Assembly (NCBI GenBank): GCA_029339505.1
Contig: JAQISU010000022.1
Coordinates: forward strand, 18,566,501-18,630,500
Length of the DNA: 64,000 nt
Direction of reading: 5' to 3'
Source of the DNA: Unio delphinus
Lineage: Eukaryota > Mollusca > Bivalvia > Unionida > Unionidae
Shown one piece after another: positions 34,910 through 44,738 of this stretch (its first letter is position 1; the number at the start of each line of letters is the position of its first letter). The position numbers were made by a program, and so were the translations under genes. Below the pieces are notes generated by a model that worked only from the letters and a program-made list of their open reading frames with translations, was not told the origin of the DNA and made no database searches.

Positions 34910-35221
34910 AAACCGCATCAATGACAAAATCCGGAACCACAATAAAGCTAAAACACAGTCAGATACAGGTGGTGAAAAAAAAATCATCGTTGACTGAACG
35001 CCAGCGTAAAAAATGTCATTGATGCTAAACATGACAAAACCGGTATACAAATTACTCTATCCGCTTGTGCTGTTTCAGATATAATCAAATCAGGTGGTAT
35101 ATTTTCACTCCTTGCGGAAATGCCAGCATTAATCGCAGCCGCGGATCCTTCTGTCGCAAAAGTGGCAGCGTTAGGGGCTGTCAGGAAAGGCATTAAAGAA
35201 AGCAACAGGAAAAGGATATAA
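34910..35221 (+). pseudogene. Small lysine-rich Maverick-type ORF
   Basis: Two tandem motif units of the type 'K-x-G-x-x-I-x-L-x-x-x-Q-I' are visible: 'KSGTTIKLKHSQIQ' (about 34,927), then 'LTERQRKK' followed, after a frameshift near 34,997, by 'HDKTGIQITLSACAV' and 'SGGIFSLLAEMP'. It ends 'ESNRKRI' and stop at 35,221. Proteins with repeated 'LT-x-x-Q...tG(v/i)-x-(i/l)-x-LS' units are a recurring structural-type product of invertebrate Mavericks, as I recall. Function is unknown. Confidence 0.55.
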
Positions 35222-35437
35222 AAAAGAAAATTGTCTAAGGCTACCAGGGACTACACATTCATGGTACGGAAAAGGTCTAGGGCTACCAGAGACCTCCATT
35301 TTTACGGAAAAGGTCTGAGACTTCCAAGGACGGTTTAATAATAATAATGTCAAATTTTGATTTATTCGATGGTGCTAAAAACTAAAACAAAAACACTTTA
35401 GAGGTGTTTTTTATGCGAGATCAAGTCCGGTGATACA
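35222..35437 (+). other. Short repeated 'YGKGL-LP' coding scrap and spacer
   Basis: 'TACGGAAAAGGTCTAGGG' and a near copy 35 bp on encode glycine-lysine-leucine repeats ('YGKGLGLP'). This kind of glycine-rich tail often follows the preceding gene in such elements. Frames are broken and the block ends near 35,336. Confidence 0.35.
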
Positions 35438-35860
35438 ATGACAGGTGAATGCAACGTGAACGGAAATATAAAAAAAACAACGCTTGGAGATCCAATATCT
35501 GACAAGGAAGCGGCAACAAAAAATTACGTCGACGTTAACTTCAGCACCGTAGACAATAAATTATCAACGTTGCGGGCAGAGTCTGACGTTCATGTAAGCT
35601 CGTTTGCAAATCTTCGTAGACATTTTTTCTTTGATACTCCGTTAAACGTTGTTATGAAACTTTCTGATATAAGGACGAATATTTACACGATTAAACGAAC
35701 ACAGGATAATATTGTTAGTGATTTTCCAGCTATCGCTGAAAGGCTTGATAAGTTAAAATACAGCACAAACAAAATGTCAAGACCGTTTACTCGATATAGT
35801 GCGGATCTTTCAGCGGAACACCTCAAAAATAACATCGTTGAAGTTACCGCATCTGTTTGA
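35438..35860 (+). CDS. Tail-fibre-like protein, 140 codons
   Basis: An uninterrupted frame from ATG to stop. Residues 1-31 read 'MTGECNVNGNIKKTTLGDPI' and then 'SDKEAATKNYVDV'. This is the 'G-x-L-N-x-x-G-x-x-I ... G-x-P-x-S-D-x-D-A-A-T-K-x-Y-V-D' signature of phage and virus tail or fibre proteins, in which a trimeric stalk carries a receptor-binding tip. The remainder (residues 32-140) is polar with possible coiled-coil heptads and ends in a short hydrophobic tail. By analogy it would be a virion attachment component. It is the only intact-looking gene of the element, though it may be truncated. It has no introns and sits in virus-like order. Confidence 0.6.
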   Translation: MTGECNVNGNIKKTTLGDPISDKEAATKNYVDVNFSTVDNKLSTLRAESDVHVSSFANLRRHFFFDTPLNVVMKLSDIRTNIYTIKRTQDNIVSDFPAIAERLDKLKYSTNKMSRPFTRYSADLSAEHLKNNIVEVTASV

Positions 35861-36049
35861 GGTATATACAGATTAACAGTGATTTAACCTATACAGTTTA
35901 GTGTGTCATCAAGTATATTCACTGGCGTTAATAATGTCAGTGTAATAATATAAACCCACTGAAATATTTAGAATAGCCCCCAGCAGTGGTAATTTAGTAT
36001 CAACGTCACTGACATGGTACGCAGACGTTAAGCTCATAATATAATGAGC

Positions 36050-36490
36050 TCTCCATTCAACGTGCAATGTTATAGGTACAATCGAGTGCGTGAATTACAA
36101 ACTAAACTAAAAGTATCATTGACATGTACACGGTAAAATAAAAAAAATATCGCAGACGTGTAGTCGTCGTTGATATAATTATATATTCAGTTTCAGCTGT
36201 TATTACTGAAACTGGTGCATTATTATCAATAATAACAATGACATCACCTGCAGTTCTCACAATTTGTGTTTCAGCTGCAACAACAATTACTAGTGCTCTT
36301 AATATAATTGCAAAAAAATATCCACGTGAAGCCAGAATAAACTACCCGAATATATAATAAAGTTACACACAGCGGCTCAAGCAAATTCTCATTTATCCTT
36401 GCTGATAGCATCATGCCTTAACGACGGAATAATATCATAAAGCGAGTTCACGGAAATTATTAGGATTTACGACGCGGAAACGACGTCTGA
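36050..36490 (+). pseudogene. Relic of a small two-membrane-segment protein
   Basis: A decayed frame includes 'NRVRELQTKLKVSLTC', then a hydrophobic Thr/Ala/Ser-rich stretch (about 36,190-36,320) interrupted by stops, then 'HTAAQANSHLSLLIASCLND' and 'SEFTEIIRIYDAE'. The closing pattern (x-L-I-x-x-A/C-L-N-D-G-x-I-S-D-x-E-F) is one I associate with a conserved hypothetical protein of invertebrate virus-like elements. Role unknown. Confidence 0.4.
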
Positions 36491-36754
36491 GTTAGAAAAT
36501 AATGATAATAAATATGTTGCAAGAACTAATGCAACATATCGTTACTAATGCAACTCCACAAAAGACAACAATGATATCAATAAATTCCACTAACCCTGAC
36601 ATTAGCGTAAACTATCTATCTGCAGCAAAATAAATCGTCCTATCACAATTACGAATATATTATAGTTGGCCAAATATCCGTTCAAAAACATTCGGGGGTG
36701 TATAGTGAAATAACTCACTGGTATTTGCAATAAAACATTAACCAGATGGGACAC

Positions 36755-36978
36755 CTGACTGGCTCGTTATTGAGATATCAACAGGGCATTATCAAATCAA
36801 ACAGATAAATAATGAATTTCAGTGCAGAATTAAATCTATTACAGGAAAAGTATCAAAAATAGCTATTACTGTTCACGAACCAGTTTTATCAGCCGTCACA
36901 GAAATAAATTTACCGGACTACGTCGTTGATATGTGGGATGGAACTAATGATATGTATCAACTTTATTTCCATGTTTAG
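36755..36978 (+). pseudogene. Capsid-type fragment with 'I-E-I-x-x-G-x-Y-x-I-x-x-I-N'
   Basis: A 74-codon frame with 'WLVIEISTGHYQIKQIN' and 'VVDMWDGTN', ending at a stop at 36,978. Proteins with 'I-x-I-P-x-G-x-Y-E-I-x-D-I-N' near their middle are a frequent structural product of Maverick-like and related virus-like elements. There is no start, and the upstream half is scrambled. This is a family resemblance only. Confidence 0.45.
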
Positions 36979-37139
36979 TTAAGATACTTAGAAGTTTATA
37001 AGGTGTTTTCCGACCCTATTAATTCTGAAGTCAACAATCAATGGACAAAATACAAAATCTGTTTTTGTTGTAATTACAACATTATAATGACGATATTAAA
37101 CAACAAATAATTTAAACAATACATCTAAATCAATTGGAA

Positions 37140-37330
37140 TCCGATTATGATTACGTTTATTACACTTACATTAAGGAAGTATATGAACATGTTATTTCTT
37201 TGCCCCGCCCAATAAAACCATTTATCAATTATTATAAAATATCAGAAGGGAATATGTATGACCAAGTGATTTTACATTTGCATTATCAAAATTTAATAAA
37301 GAGGAACTAAAACAATTATCAATGAAAACT
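37140..37330 (+). pseudogene. Unassigned virus-like fragment
   Basis: A short frame ('YVYYTYIKEVYEHVISLPRP') reads like protein and lies between two structural-type fragments. No family named. Confidence 0.25.
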
Positions 37331-37439
37331 TTCTTAAAATATTCGCTGCATGGAGAAAACATGACCGCAAGAAACTGTTCTCAAATATGACAATAATTTA
37401 TATGGTGATGGTAGAAATATATCATCGAGAATCGTAAAC

Positions 37440-37750
37440 ATAGCACCTGTTATCACAGTCAATCTTGTATGTGTAGTAATTGATGGAAGTTATAAAACAA
37501 ATATCGAAATATTAAATGAGGCTCAGCAGGGATATATTCTGTATACATTTACCCCTCAAGTACCTCCTGGATTTTTTTATTGTACAGGAACCGATTAATC
37601 CGCTCTATCTGCGGTGTCATAATTCAGTACTGACGAGAATAAATTACAAACTTACTGACCAAATCGGTAACTTATTGGATTTATCGAGGGGAAATCTAGA
37701 ACTGAATCTCTTCATAAAATCGTTGATCCTTGATCTTTTCAACCTCAGCG
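37440..37750 (+). pseudogene. Capsid-associated Maverick-type ORF ('VPPG' protein), frameshifted
   Basis: The first frame gives 'YILYTFTPQVPPGFFYCTG'. After a shift near 37,580 another gives 'IVQEPINPLYL' and 'LTDQIGNLLDL', and ends with 'LNLFIKS'. The paired signatures 'H-V-L-Y-x-F-x-P-x-V-P-P-G-Y' and 'D-Q-x-G-x-x-L-D-L-R-G-E-x-L-T-x-x-L-x-I' occur in a small protein common to many animal Mavericks, as I recall. Here R-G-E has become S-R-G-N by a local change. Likely structural. Confidence 0.55.
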
Positions 37751-38199
37751 TGAAATCTTTTGTTTGGTGTAAAATTCGTCAGATTTCTTTAACTTTGAGG
37801 GCAATAACCCAAGTGCATTGTTCTCTACTTGATTTTAGGATATTTGGTTGAAACATAATATAAACGATTAATTGTAACAATATGATCATAAGCGATGTTA
37901 TGCACGACTAATTCTAGATGATGCTGAATATAATTTTATTATCGCAGATGCAACAAAGAAAATAATATTTGTAAGTCGAGAAAATGCCTACTTGTCCAAC
38001 GGAAGACGGTTAGAAACAATTGTTGGCTATCGCCTCAATATACACATTTCGATCGTCTATGCTTGCTTAAGTTTCTATAAATGTATTATCGATGATAAAT
38101 AGATTCCCCTGACACTGCAGTCAGAATTGTACCGAATTCATTTTATATCGAGAAAAAAAAATACAGAATTAATGTTTCTTGATTGGTTATTGATAAAAA
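37751..38199 (+). other. Coding-like debris, unassigned
   Basis: Pieces such as 'LILDDAEYNFIIADATKKII' (about 37,909-37,970) look protein-like, but stops are frequent and no domain is clear. They may be the upstream part of the helicase gene that follows. Confidence 0.25.
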
Positions 38200-38828
38200 G
38201 TACCACGGTGATAATGTGTGGCGATCACGGTCAACCACCACCATTTGTTGGAATATCTCCGCACAAATGGTTGTATATTATTCTGTGGAGATAACTAATG
38301 TTTATAGAGCGCTTGATCCAGAATTAAGAGAATTTAAGAAATAACTTATATTACAGTCGAATAAAATTCAGAGTAATGCGTGACATATTTAAGAAACTTC
38401 CATAAATGATTTTTGGAATTTGTGGAGACTAAGATAGTTCGTAGTACATTTTCAGCAGCAATTATTTCAATTACATAAAGCAAAGTTTTCAGAATTGACT
38501 GCACCGTTGTTACCGACCAGCAGATACTCGACGACAAAATATTGACGTTGAAATTCCAGGATCGTTAGAGAAATAGAATCTTGTGTTAAATGATATTGTT
38601 CTAGTTCCTTTCAGTGTTGTTGAGGATGCGTTAGAAGACAAAACGTCATGGACGCTAGGATACCCATTGACAATCCACTCATTTCAAGGATTAACTATTT
38701 CAGATGATCGTATCGAATGGACAAATTTAGTTTATCTTGCAGTGTCTAGAGTTAGAATAATATATCAGTTGTGGACGATTATCATATATTTTACAGAAAC
38801 CAACAATGACATTTTAATGATGATATAG
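38200..38828 (+). pseudogene. SF1 (Pif1/RecD-like) helicase, C-terminal part, disrupted
   Basis: Motif II/III region: 'MCGDHGQPPPFVG' at about 38,215 (consensus G-D-x-x-Q-L-P-P). Next 'VEITNVYRALDPELREFKK' corresponds to the downstream 'Y-R' (motif IV) segment. The 3' block (38,583-38,828) has 'LGYPLTIHSFQGLTI' (motif V, 'T-I-H-x-x-Q-G') and 'LVYLAVSRVR' (motif VI). The motif I P-loop is not visible. Stops and shifts lie around 38,340-38,580. A DNA helicase of this type is not part of the standard animal Maverick set I know. Confidence 0.7.
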
Positions 38829-38889
38829 TAAGAAAAAAAACTCGCTAATTATAAGCAAAGTGACAATAAAATAATCGCGACTTTGATAT

Positions 38890-39081
38890 TGATGCTGAAT
38901 TTATTAATGCGCTGAAACATAACAATTATTGTGTGAGCTGTAACACAATAATGTTGTGCAGTATTCAAAAAATGAGCAAAGACAACTTACCGTAGATGGA
39001 AAATTTAGTAGTCTTGGTCATACACGTGAAAATACGATGTTGACCTGTCTTGAATGTAATAGACGTAGAGGTGCTAGTTAA
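38890..39081 (+). pseudogene. HNH/endonuclease VII-like fragment
   Basis: 'NYCVSCN' supplies one zinc cysteine pair and 'LTCLECNRRR' a second pair. Between them 'VDGKFSSLGHTRENTMLTC' fits 'V-D-R-x-x-x-x-x-G-H-x-x-x-N' of HNH-fold nucleases, where the His and Asn are catalytic; the usual Arg of V-D-R is Gly here. At least one stop or shift lies between the two parts. It directly follows the helicase, same strand, suggesting a replication or processing module. Confidence 0.6.
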
Positions 39082-39247
39082 GTGATCGAAAACGGTGGTA
39101 ATTGTGTATCCTGGGGTATTACTTGTAATTGTTCAAGTACAAATCCACTTTGAGGAGCAGTTGAATCTAATCTATTGATTACAGGTTTATCCGTAGATCT
39201 TACCACGCTGGATATGTTATGTGTAGTAACATTCCAAATAGAATAAG

Positions 39248-40060
39248 TCACTCTTTTTTTACCACCTTCAAGTTCCCTCGGCTCAGGAAGTATCTTACGG
39301 TAACATGACCTAATACTGGTTGTTTCGAAAAATCATGTCTTTGTGCAGGTATATATTTATTTGTGATCGCGCTAATAGGATTCAACGCAGTAGTACGAGT
39401 AACCGCATTATTTAATGTAGTTATCACACTTGGAAGTCTTGAAACCCATTCTTGAGATCTTACATCTTTCTGAATTATTTCCTTCGCATACTTATATCCA
39501 AATAGCCGTTTAGCTAGAGTTCGATTAATTCCTTCAACGATTGCCTGATCACTATGGATTGCGGTATGTCCTGATCTGGTTTTGACATTATGTTTTTTCA
39601 TTTTTAAATGATACTAGACCAAGACATTCCTTGCCAGGATCGTCCTGTAATAGCTGTGTCCATCGCAAGGGTCTTCGTTGATAAATTCGTTCAAATGCTA
39701 ATATAACTTCTGTAGCTCTCTTTGTTGATAACGATTCTGCTTCTTTAAATCCACTTGCAACGTCAACCAAAGCCAATGTGTATTTGTACGTTATTTGACG
39801 TCTACCAGTTTTGATGTTTAAAATAAAATATCTGTTTGATGCACATTAGAAGTTCTGACATCAAAATTAGCGTACTGAATTCGTTTAGGTTGTGGTAGAT
39901 ACATTTGCCATATTGCTTGTCGTGCTAATCATGCCGCAGCACTATACCGTTTGACACCTGCTGCATCAGCGAGTTTACTAATCTCTGCTTTGCCTTTCCA
40001 ATATTCTCTTCGGCTGTAATAAATCGATCCCATAATATTAATAATCCGTTGATTAATTAC
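39248..40060 (-). pseudogene. Maverick-type rve integrase, frameshifted
   Basis: A retroviral-like DDE integrase that inserts the element into host DNA. From its 5' end (about 40,040): 'FITAEENIGKAEISKLADAA', then 'IWQMYLPQPKRIQY' with 'VHQTDIL' (first Asp region), then 'ALVDVASGFKEAE' (39,776), 'DDPGKECLG' (second Asp region) and 'HSDQAIVEGINRTLA' containing the catalytic-Glu region, and finally 'EWVSRLPSVITTLNNAVTR'. The carboxyl end at 39,248 reads like the 'V-R-Y-x-x-x-x-G-x-L-x-G/K' chromo-like end. Breaks occur near 39,590-39,600, 39,830 and 39,930 (stop). Confidence 0.85.
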
Positions 40061-40077
40061 CAACCCCTAATGCTAGT

Positions 40078-40344
40078 TTACCTTTCATCACGGATCTCAC
40101 CAACCAATTTGCAAACGATTCTTTGAAAGATGTTTTTAATGGAATTTAACGCGTGAATTAATTTTACATCTGGAATATCTCTATGCTGCAGATTGTTACT
40201 TTTATAAGCTACATCATGAGCGTGCCATGCTTTATCAATTTCATTTATTGGATGCTCACCGGGTCTTGCTTGATCCTGATGATCGAGTCGGATATCAAGT
40301 CTGGATCCAGGACCACAATAATTATATCCTGGAAGTTTTTTTTT
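40078..40344 (-). pseudogene. Phospholipase A2-like (parvoviral VP1-type) domain
   Basis: A minus-strand frame with 'GYNYCGPGSRLD', the Ca-binding-loop type G-P-G, then 'INEIDKAWHAHDVAY' with the H-D catalytic pair and following Y, then 'RDIPDVKLIHAL', ending at a stop at 40,078. In parvoviruses such a domain helps escape from endosomes, and some Maverick-like elements carry one too. A stop lies about 10 codons upstream of the G-P-G motif, so either the gene starts inside or it is broken. It is adjacent to the integrase, same strand. Confidence 0.65.
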
Positions 40345-40598
40345 ATCTCCTGGGTATTTTCACATGGAGTTCCCGGTAATATTTATAATTTTGTTGCAAT
40401 ATTATATCCTCGTTTATTAAAAATACTATTTGGACTAGAAATAAATTTATTTACACTTACCGTAAGTGCTGATCTGTTATTTGTTGTTGTAATAGTTGTT
40501 ATTTATTTTATTTATATGATATGGATGGAATGGTTTTTTCAGCGACAAGAAAATGAGAACCTGTACAACATCATGTAGCGCTACCAAATTCTATCAGA

Positions 40599-41214
40599 AT
40601 GATTATCATAGGTCCATCTGGAAGTGGTAAAACGCAACTGTTACTTAATTTAATGAGGTGGTTAAAATGGGACAAGTTGTATTTAGTTGCACCATCTGTA
40701 AATGATCAACAATGCTACGATGTACTTAATGAAAACGAAGCGACGATAAATGAAGATGGTGTTGATATTATTAATTTTATTACTGGTATTGATGAAGCAC
40801 AGTCCGTCGATGACCTTGAAGGTTTTATTAATAATTTAGTTGTGTCCGATGATGTAATGCTGGATAAACAATCAAATCTGGCAAGAATACTTGCCGAGGT
40901 AGGCATACAAATACTGGTGTGATCTATGTTACTCAGCGGCACACACAGATACCTAAAGTGACTAGAGATAACTGTAGTATTTTATTTTAGCTGTATTTAA
41001 TGGTGTTGATACACTCACGCTGAGAAATATTCATCAGACTTGGTGCAGCGGAGATATGGACCTAATTACGTTTAAAAACTTTTTCTCACGTGCACAAATT
41101 ACCCCACATGGATTTATAACGATAAATTTACATGAACCCAGATCACGATATCGAGTCGGTCTTGATAAAATCTTTGGATGGCAACAGAAGGTGCGACCTC
41201 AAATAATCGACTAA
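40599..41214 (+). pseudogene. A32/FtsK-HerA-type packaging ATPase, broken
   Basis: Predicted to drive genome packaging. The Walker A 'GPSGSGKT' is at residues 5-12 of the first frame. A Walker B-like region around 'NNLVVSDDVMLD' follows (about residues 82-93). Past a frameshift near 40,910 another frame gives 'GVIYVTQRHTQIPKVTRDN', the sensor segment 'I-Y-x-T-Q-x-x-x-x-x-P-x-x-x-R-x-N' of this family. After a stop near 40,990 the carboxyl part 'WCSGDMDLITFKNFF' and 'GFITINLHEPRSRYRVG' completes the typical poxvirus-A32-like order. Clear identity, not functional as it stands. Confidence 0.85.
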
Positions 41215-41535
41215 CAAAGTGTTTACTTTCAAAATGGAGCGTATGTTTAAAAAAAAAACTCTTGGATTGACAAATTGACGCTTCTATTATGAGGTGGGCT
41301 CTCTCTCTCTCTCTGCTGCTTTAATAAATGCATAATAAGTAAATATAAATTGTTCTTCCCATACGGCCCGCAACCTTAAGTATTTTAGGCTGTTTTGTCC
41401 CCGGCCCCCAATGAAAGACCGGATGCTGATGGGTGTGTTGAAACAGTTGTAGACCAACAAATAATTTTGAGTTTTAGCTTGCAACCTGGCTAGAGTAGGC
41501 AGGTGAAATATTCTTATGATATAAAAGTTTTAGAA

Positions 41536-41539
<4 letters not shown>
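41215..41539. other. No gene; right flank of the Maverick-like remnant
   Basis: Contains a short CT run (41,288-41,311) and a GC-richer patch at 41,360-41,420. No terminal inverted repeat recognised. Confidence 0.35.

Positions 41540-41627
<88 letters not shown>
41540..41627. repeat. (TA)n microsatellite with short (TG)n
   Basis: About 77 bp of TA followed by 'TGTGTGTGTG'. Confidence 0.95.
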
Positions 41628-41889
41628 TAGTTAACAAGCTTGTGCAGATCATGCACAAAATGTTTTATATTGTTGAAAAGATATGTTCAGTGAGTTGTGT
41701 TTGATAATGTGTACCATTTAGAGTCGTATTCCTCGGGCTAGATTTTCTCATGTACCTGGGCTGATAGATATTTGATGTTACATGTATAGCGATCCATTCG
41801 TTATCGTCAGTGATTTCTAAGAAACAAATTGCCATCTAAGCCTAATTTATCATACTGATAACAAGTAGTGCTTCATTTATCACTGTTGA

Positions 41890-42148
41890 TGTTAGGAGCG
41901 TTGTGGTTTTATAGATTCAACGCCATTATTCAGGACATAATAAGCTATGCATGGTGCCCAGCGTAGCTGACGCATGAGAAAACCTGGAAAAACCCAGGAA
42001 CAACCACCGACCCAGGAAACCCACGTTTGGCAAACTTTCTCACATAACTATGTTGGCCGAGACAATGAATAGGACTCACACGGAAAGTGATTAAATGGCA
42101 ATGATCGGTAAAAGCGAGTAATCGTATCACATGCCACCCGGTACCCTT
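41890..42148 (-). mobile_element. SINE-B, copy 4
   Basis: On the minus strand: head near 42,148, body 'TATGTGAGAAAGTTTGCCAA', 'GGTTTCCTGGGTCGGTGG', then 'GCATAGCTTATTATGTCCTG' and tail 'AATGGCGTTGAATC'. More diverged than the copy at 63.6 kb. Confidence 0.8.
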
Positions 42149-42219
42149 GATCTGTGAATTTTATCGTTATTTATATAAATATGTTTAACCTAGAAATAGA
42201 AATATGCAACATCATAATA

Positions 42220-42540
42220 CTGTTCACTATTCATGGAAGCATACAAATGTCGCATTGAATATAAATGTGGTTCATGGAAGCATACAAATGTCACATTGAA
42301 TATAAATTGGTTCATAGAAACATAACATATATCCGCGTTGTTAGTAAAGAAGCCTTCAGCTGTAGGATGTTATAAAACTGCTGTATCATAATAAAGCATG
42401 GAGTCACAAAAATGGTATAAAACTAGTATATTTATTTATAACACTGCTATATCATATTAATGCATTGAATCACAAAATAGTATATTTATTTATAAAACAT
42501 GGAATCACAAAAGGTATATTTATTTATAACACTGCTGTAT
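42220..42540. repeat. Two short degenerate tandem repeats
   Basis: 'TTCATGGAAGCATACAAATG' with 'ATTGAATATAAAT' is repeated 2-3 times (~43 bp unit, 42,231-42,325). Then 'TATTTATTTATAACACTGCT' plus 'GGAATCACAAAA' is repeated about three times (42,365-42,540). Confidence 0.7.
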
Positions 42541-42544
42541 CATA

Positions 42545-42598
42545 ACACACACACACACACACACATACACACACACACACATACATGCATGCATACAC
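42545..42598. repeat. (CA)n-rich microsatellite
   Basis: Imperfect CA repeat with 'CATACA' and 'CATGCATGCATA' interruptions. Confidence 0.9.
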
Positions 42599-42707
42599 GA
42601 ACACGAAAACATGAACTAGAGGTATTTATGTTTCTTAAGGTTCGATCTGATCCTGGCTACAGTGTATCCTCTATAGTCTCCTTTTTGTGTTTGCTTTGTG
42701 GGTATTT

Positions 42708-42785
42708 TCATTGCTGCTGCTGCTGATGATGATACTGCTGCTGCTGATGATGATGATTACACGACGACGATAACGATGATGATGA
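42708..42785. repeat. Mixed trinucleotide tract (CTG/GAT/GAC)
   Basis: Alternating runs of GCT, GAT and ACG trinucleotides, possibly a decayed single trinucleotide array. Confidence 0.8.
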
Positions 42786-43203
42786 AATTTAACGAGCCAA
42801 AAATATGATTTGGAAGGACTCTTACAAAACATTTAAAAAGTAAAAGATTTATTTTTCTGCAATGTTTGCTTAAAATTTAGCTCGAATGTTAATAATGTGT
42901 CAATGCGTATCGATAGCTGCCAATTCAGTCTGATGATGAAACCCGACATTATAAATTAAGTTCAATTGATGAATTCAAACTAATAACAATTTACTACTAC
43001 ATGTCCGCCATTTCATGCTTATTCAAAATTCAGAGTGACTTCGTTTTGATGCAAATTCAAATTTTTTGCATAGTTTTCATACTACATAATGTTTACTTTG
43101 ACCTTGGTCTTGAATTATTGGTACAGTGTGCGTAGGACCCATTCGCGGTGTTTGATTCTTCAAATACGATCAGATTATGTAAATAGTTTCCGCTCCTGAC
43201 ACA
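42786..43203. other. No feature recognised
   Basis: AT-rich spacer before the minisatellites. Confidence 0.4.
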
Positions 43204-43919
43204 TAACTTGAGTAATGATCAGTTTGTGTTACAATAATTATAATAACTTGATTAATGATTAGTCTCTGTTACAATAATTATAATATCTGGAGTAAGGATT
43301 AGACTGTGTTACAATAATTATAATATCTGGAGTAAGGATTAGACTGTGTTACAATAATTATAATATCTGGAGTAAGGATTAGACTGTGTTACAATAATTA
43401 TAATATCTGGAGTAAGGATTAGACTGTGTTACAATAATTATAATATCTGGAGTAAGGATTAGACTGTGTTACAATAATTATAATATCTGGAGTAAGGATT
43501 AGACTGTGTTACAATAATTATATTATCTGGAGTAAGGATTAGACTGTGTTACAATAATTATAACATCTGGAGTAAGGATTAGACTGTGTTACAATAATTA
43601 TAATATCTGGAGTAAGGATTAGACTGTGTTACAATAATTATAATATCTGGAGTAAGGATTAGACTGTGTTACAATAATTGTAATAACTGGAGTAATGATT
43701 AGTTTGTGTTACAATAATTCCAATAACTGAATTAATGATTAGTCTGTGGTACAATAATTTTAATTACTGGAGTAATGATTAGTTTGTGTTACAATAATTA
43801 CAATATCTGTAGTAAGGATTAGTCTGTGTTACAGTCATTCTAATTACTGGAGTAAGGATTTGTCTGTGTTACAGTCATTCTAATTACTGGAGTAAGGATT
43901 AGTTTGTGTTATAATAATC
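43204..43919. repeat. Minisatellite, 40-bp unit, ~18 copies
   Basis: Core unit 'GGAGTAAGGATTAGACTGTG' plus 'TTACAATAATTATAATATCT'. The middle copies (about 43,283-43,680) are almost identical. Outer copies on both sides are diverged ('ATTAATGATTAGTCTGTG'). Confidence 0.97.
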
Positions 43920-43997
43920 ATAAACTCGAATATTTGTTGAAGATTTTCTTCATGACATTATTTACATTACTAATTCAAGAGGATACATAGAGCACAT

Positions 43998-44738
43998 GAG
44001 TTAATATTATTGACATTTGTATGGATTATATAAAATTGTTATCTATAAAGAGTTAATATTATTGACATTTGTATGGATTATATAAAATTGTTATCTATAA
44101 AGGGTTAATATTATTGACATTTGTATGGATTATATAAAATTGTTATCTATAAAGAGTTAATATTATTGACATTTGTATGGATTATATAAAATTGTTATCT
44201 ATAAAGAGTTAATATTATTGACATTTGTATGGATTATATAAAATTGTTATCTATAAAGAGTTAATATTATTGACATTTGTATTGACATTTGTATGGATTA
44301 TATAAAATTGTTATCTATAAAGAGTTAATATTATTGACATTTGTATGGATTATATAAAATTGTTATCTATAAAGAGTTAATATTATTGACATTTGTATGG
44401 ATTATATAGAATTGTTATCTATAAAGAGTTAATATTATTGACATTTGTATGGATTATATAGAATTGTTATCTATAAAGAGTTAATATTATTGACATTTGT
44501 ATGGATTATATAGAATTGTTATCTATAAAGAGTTAATATTATTGACATTTGTATGGATTATATAGAATTGTTATCTATAAAGGGTTAATATTATTGACAT
44601 TTGTATGGATTATATAGAATTGTTATCTATAAAGGGTTAATATTATTGACATTTGTATGGATTATATAGAATTGTTATCTATAAAGGGTTAATATTATTG
44701 ACATTTGTATGGATTATATAAAATTGTTATCTATAAAG
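43998..44738. repeat. Minisatellite, 52-bp unit, ~14 copies
   Basis: Unit 'AGAGTTAATATTATTGACAT' + 'TTGTATGGATTATATAAAAT' + 'TGTTATCTATAA'. One unit near 44,272-44,292 carries a 12-bp internal duplication. A 'TATAGAATTG' variant occupies a contiguous block of units, and an 'AGGGTTAAT' variant is found mainly in the last ones. Confidence 0.97.

Larger units (their letters stand above)
34900..41214. mobile_element. Decayed Maverick/Polinton-like virus-like element, ~6.3 kb
   Basis: A run of ten or so virus-type gene remnants on both strands, including an rve integrase, an A32/FtsK-type packaging ATPase, a PLA2-like domain, capsid-type and fibre-like ORFs, an SF1 helicase and an HNH domain. Integrase with packaging ATPase is the hallmark of Mavericks. 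A protein-primed polymerase B and adenain-like protease, standard in animal Mavericks, were not found. Their place may be taken by the helicase and HNH genes, or they may be deleted. Terminal repeats and a target duplication were not located, so the limits are those of recognisable coding sequence. Every gene has frameshifts or stops except perhaps the fibre-like one. Confidence 0.8.

Noticed and set aside
34984..35205. 73-codon minus-strand frame
   Set aside because: Shadow of the small lysine-rich ORF on the plus strand, which carries recognisable motif units.
40183..40578. 131-codon hydrophobic plus-strand frame
   Set aside because: Its first part lies opposite the PLA2-like coding sequence; the rest is AT-rich and hydrophobic by composition.
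40715..40942. 75-codon minus-strand frame
   Set aside because: Antisense shadow of the packaging ATPase.
34900..41214. Terminal inverted repeats for the Maverick-like element
   Set aside because: Looked for inverted termini between about 34.5 and 41.5 kb and found none that I could support, so exact ends are not claimed.
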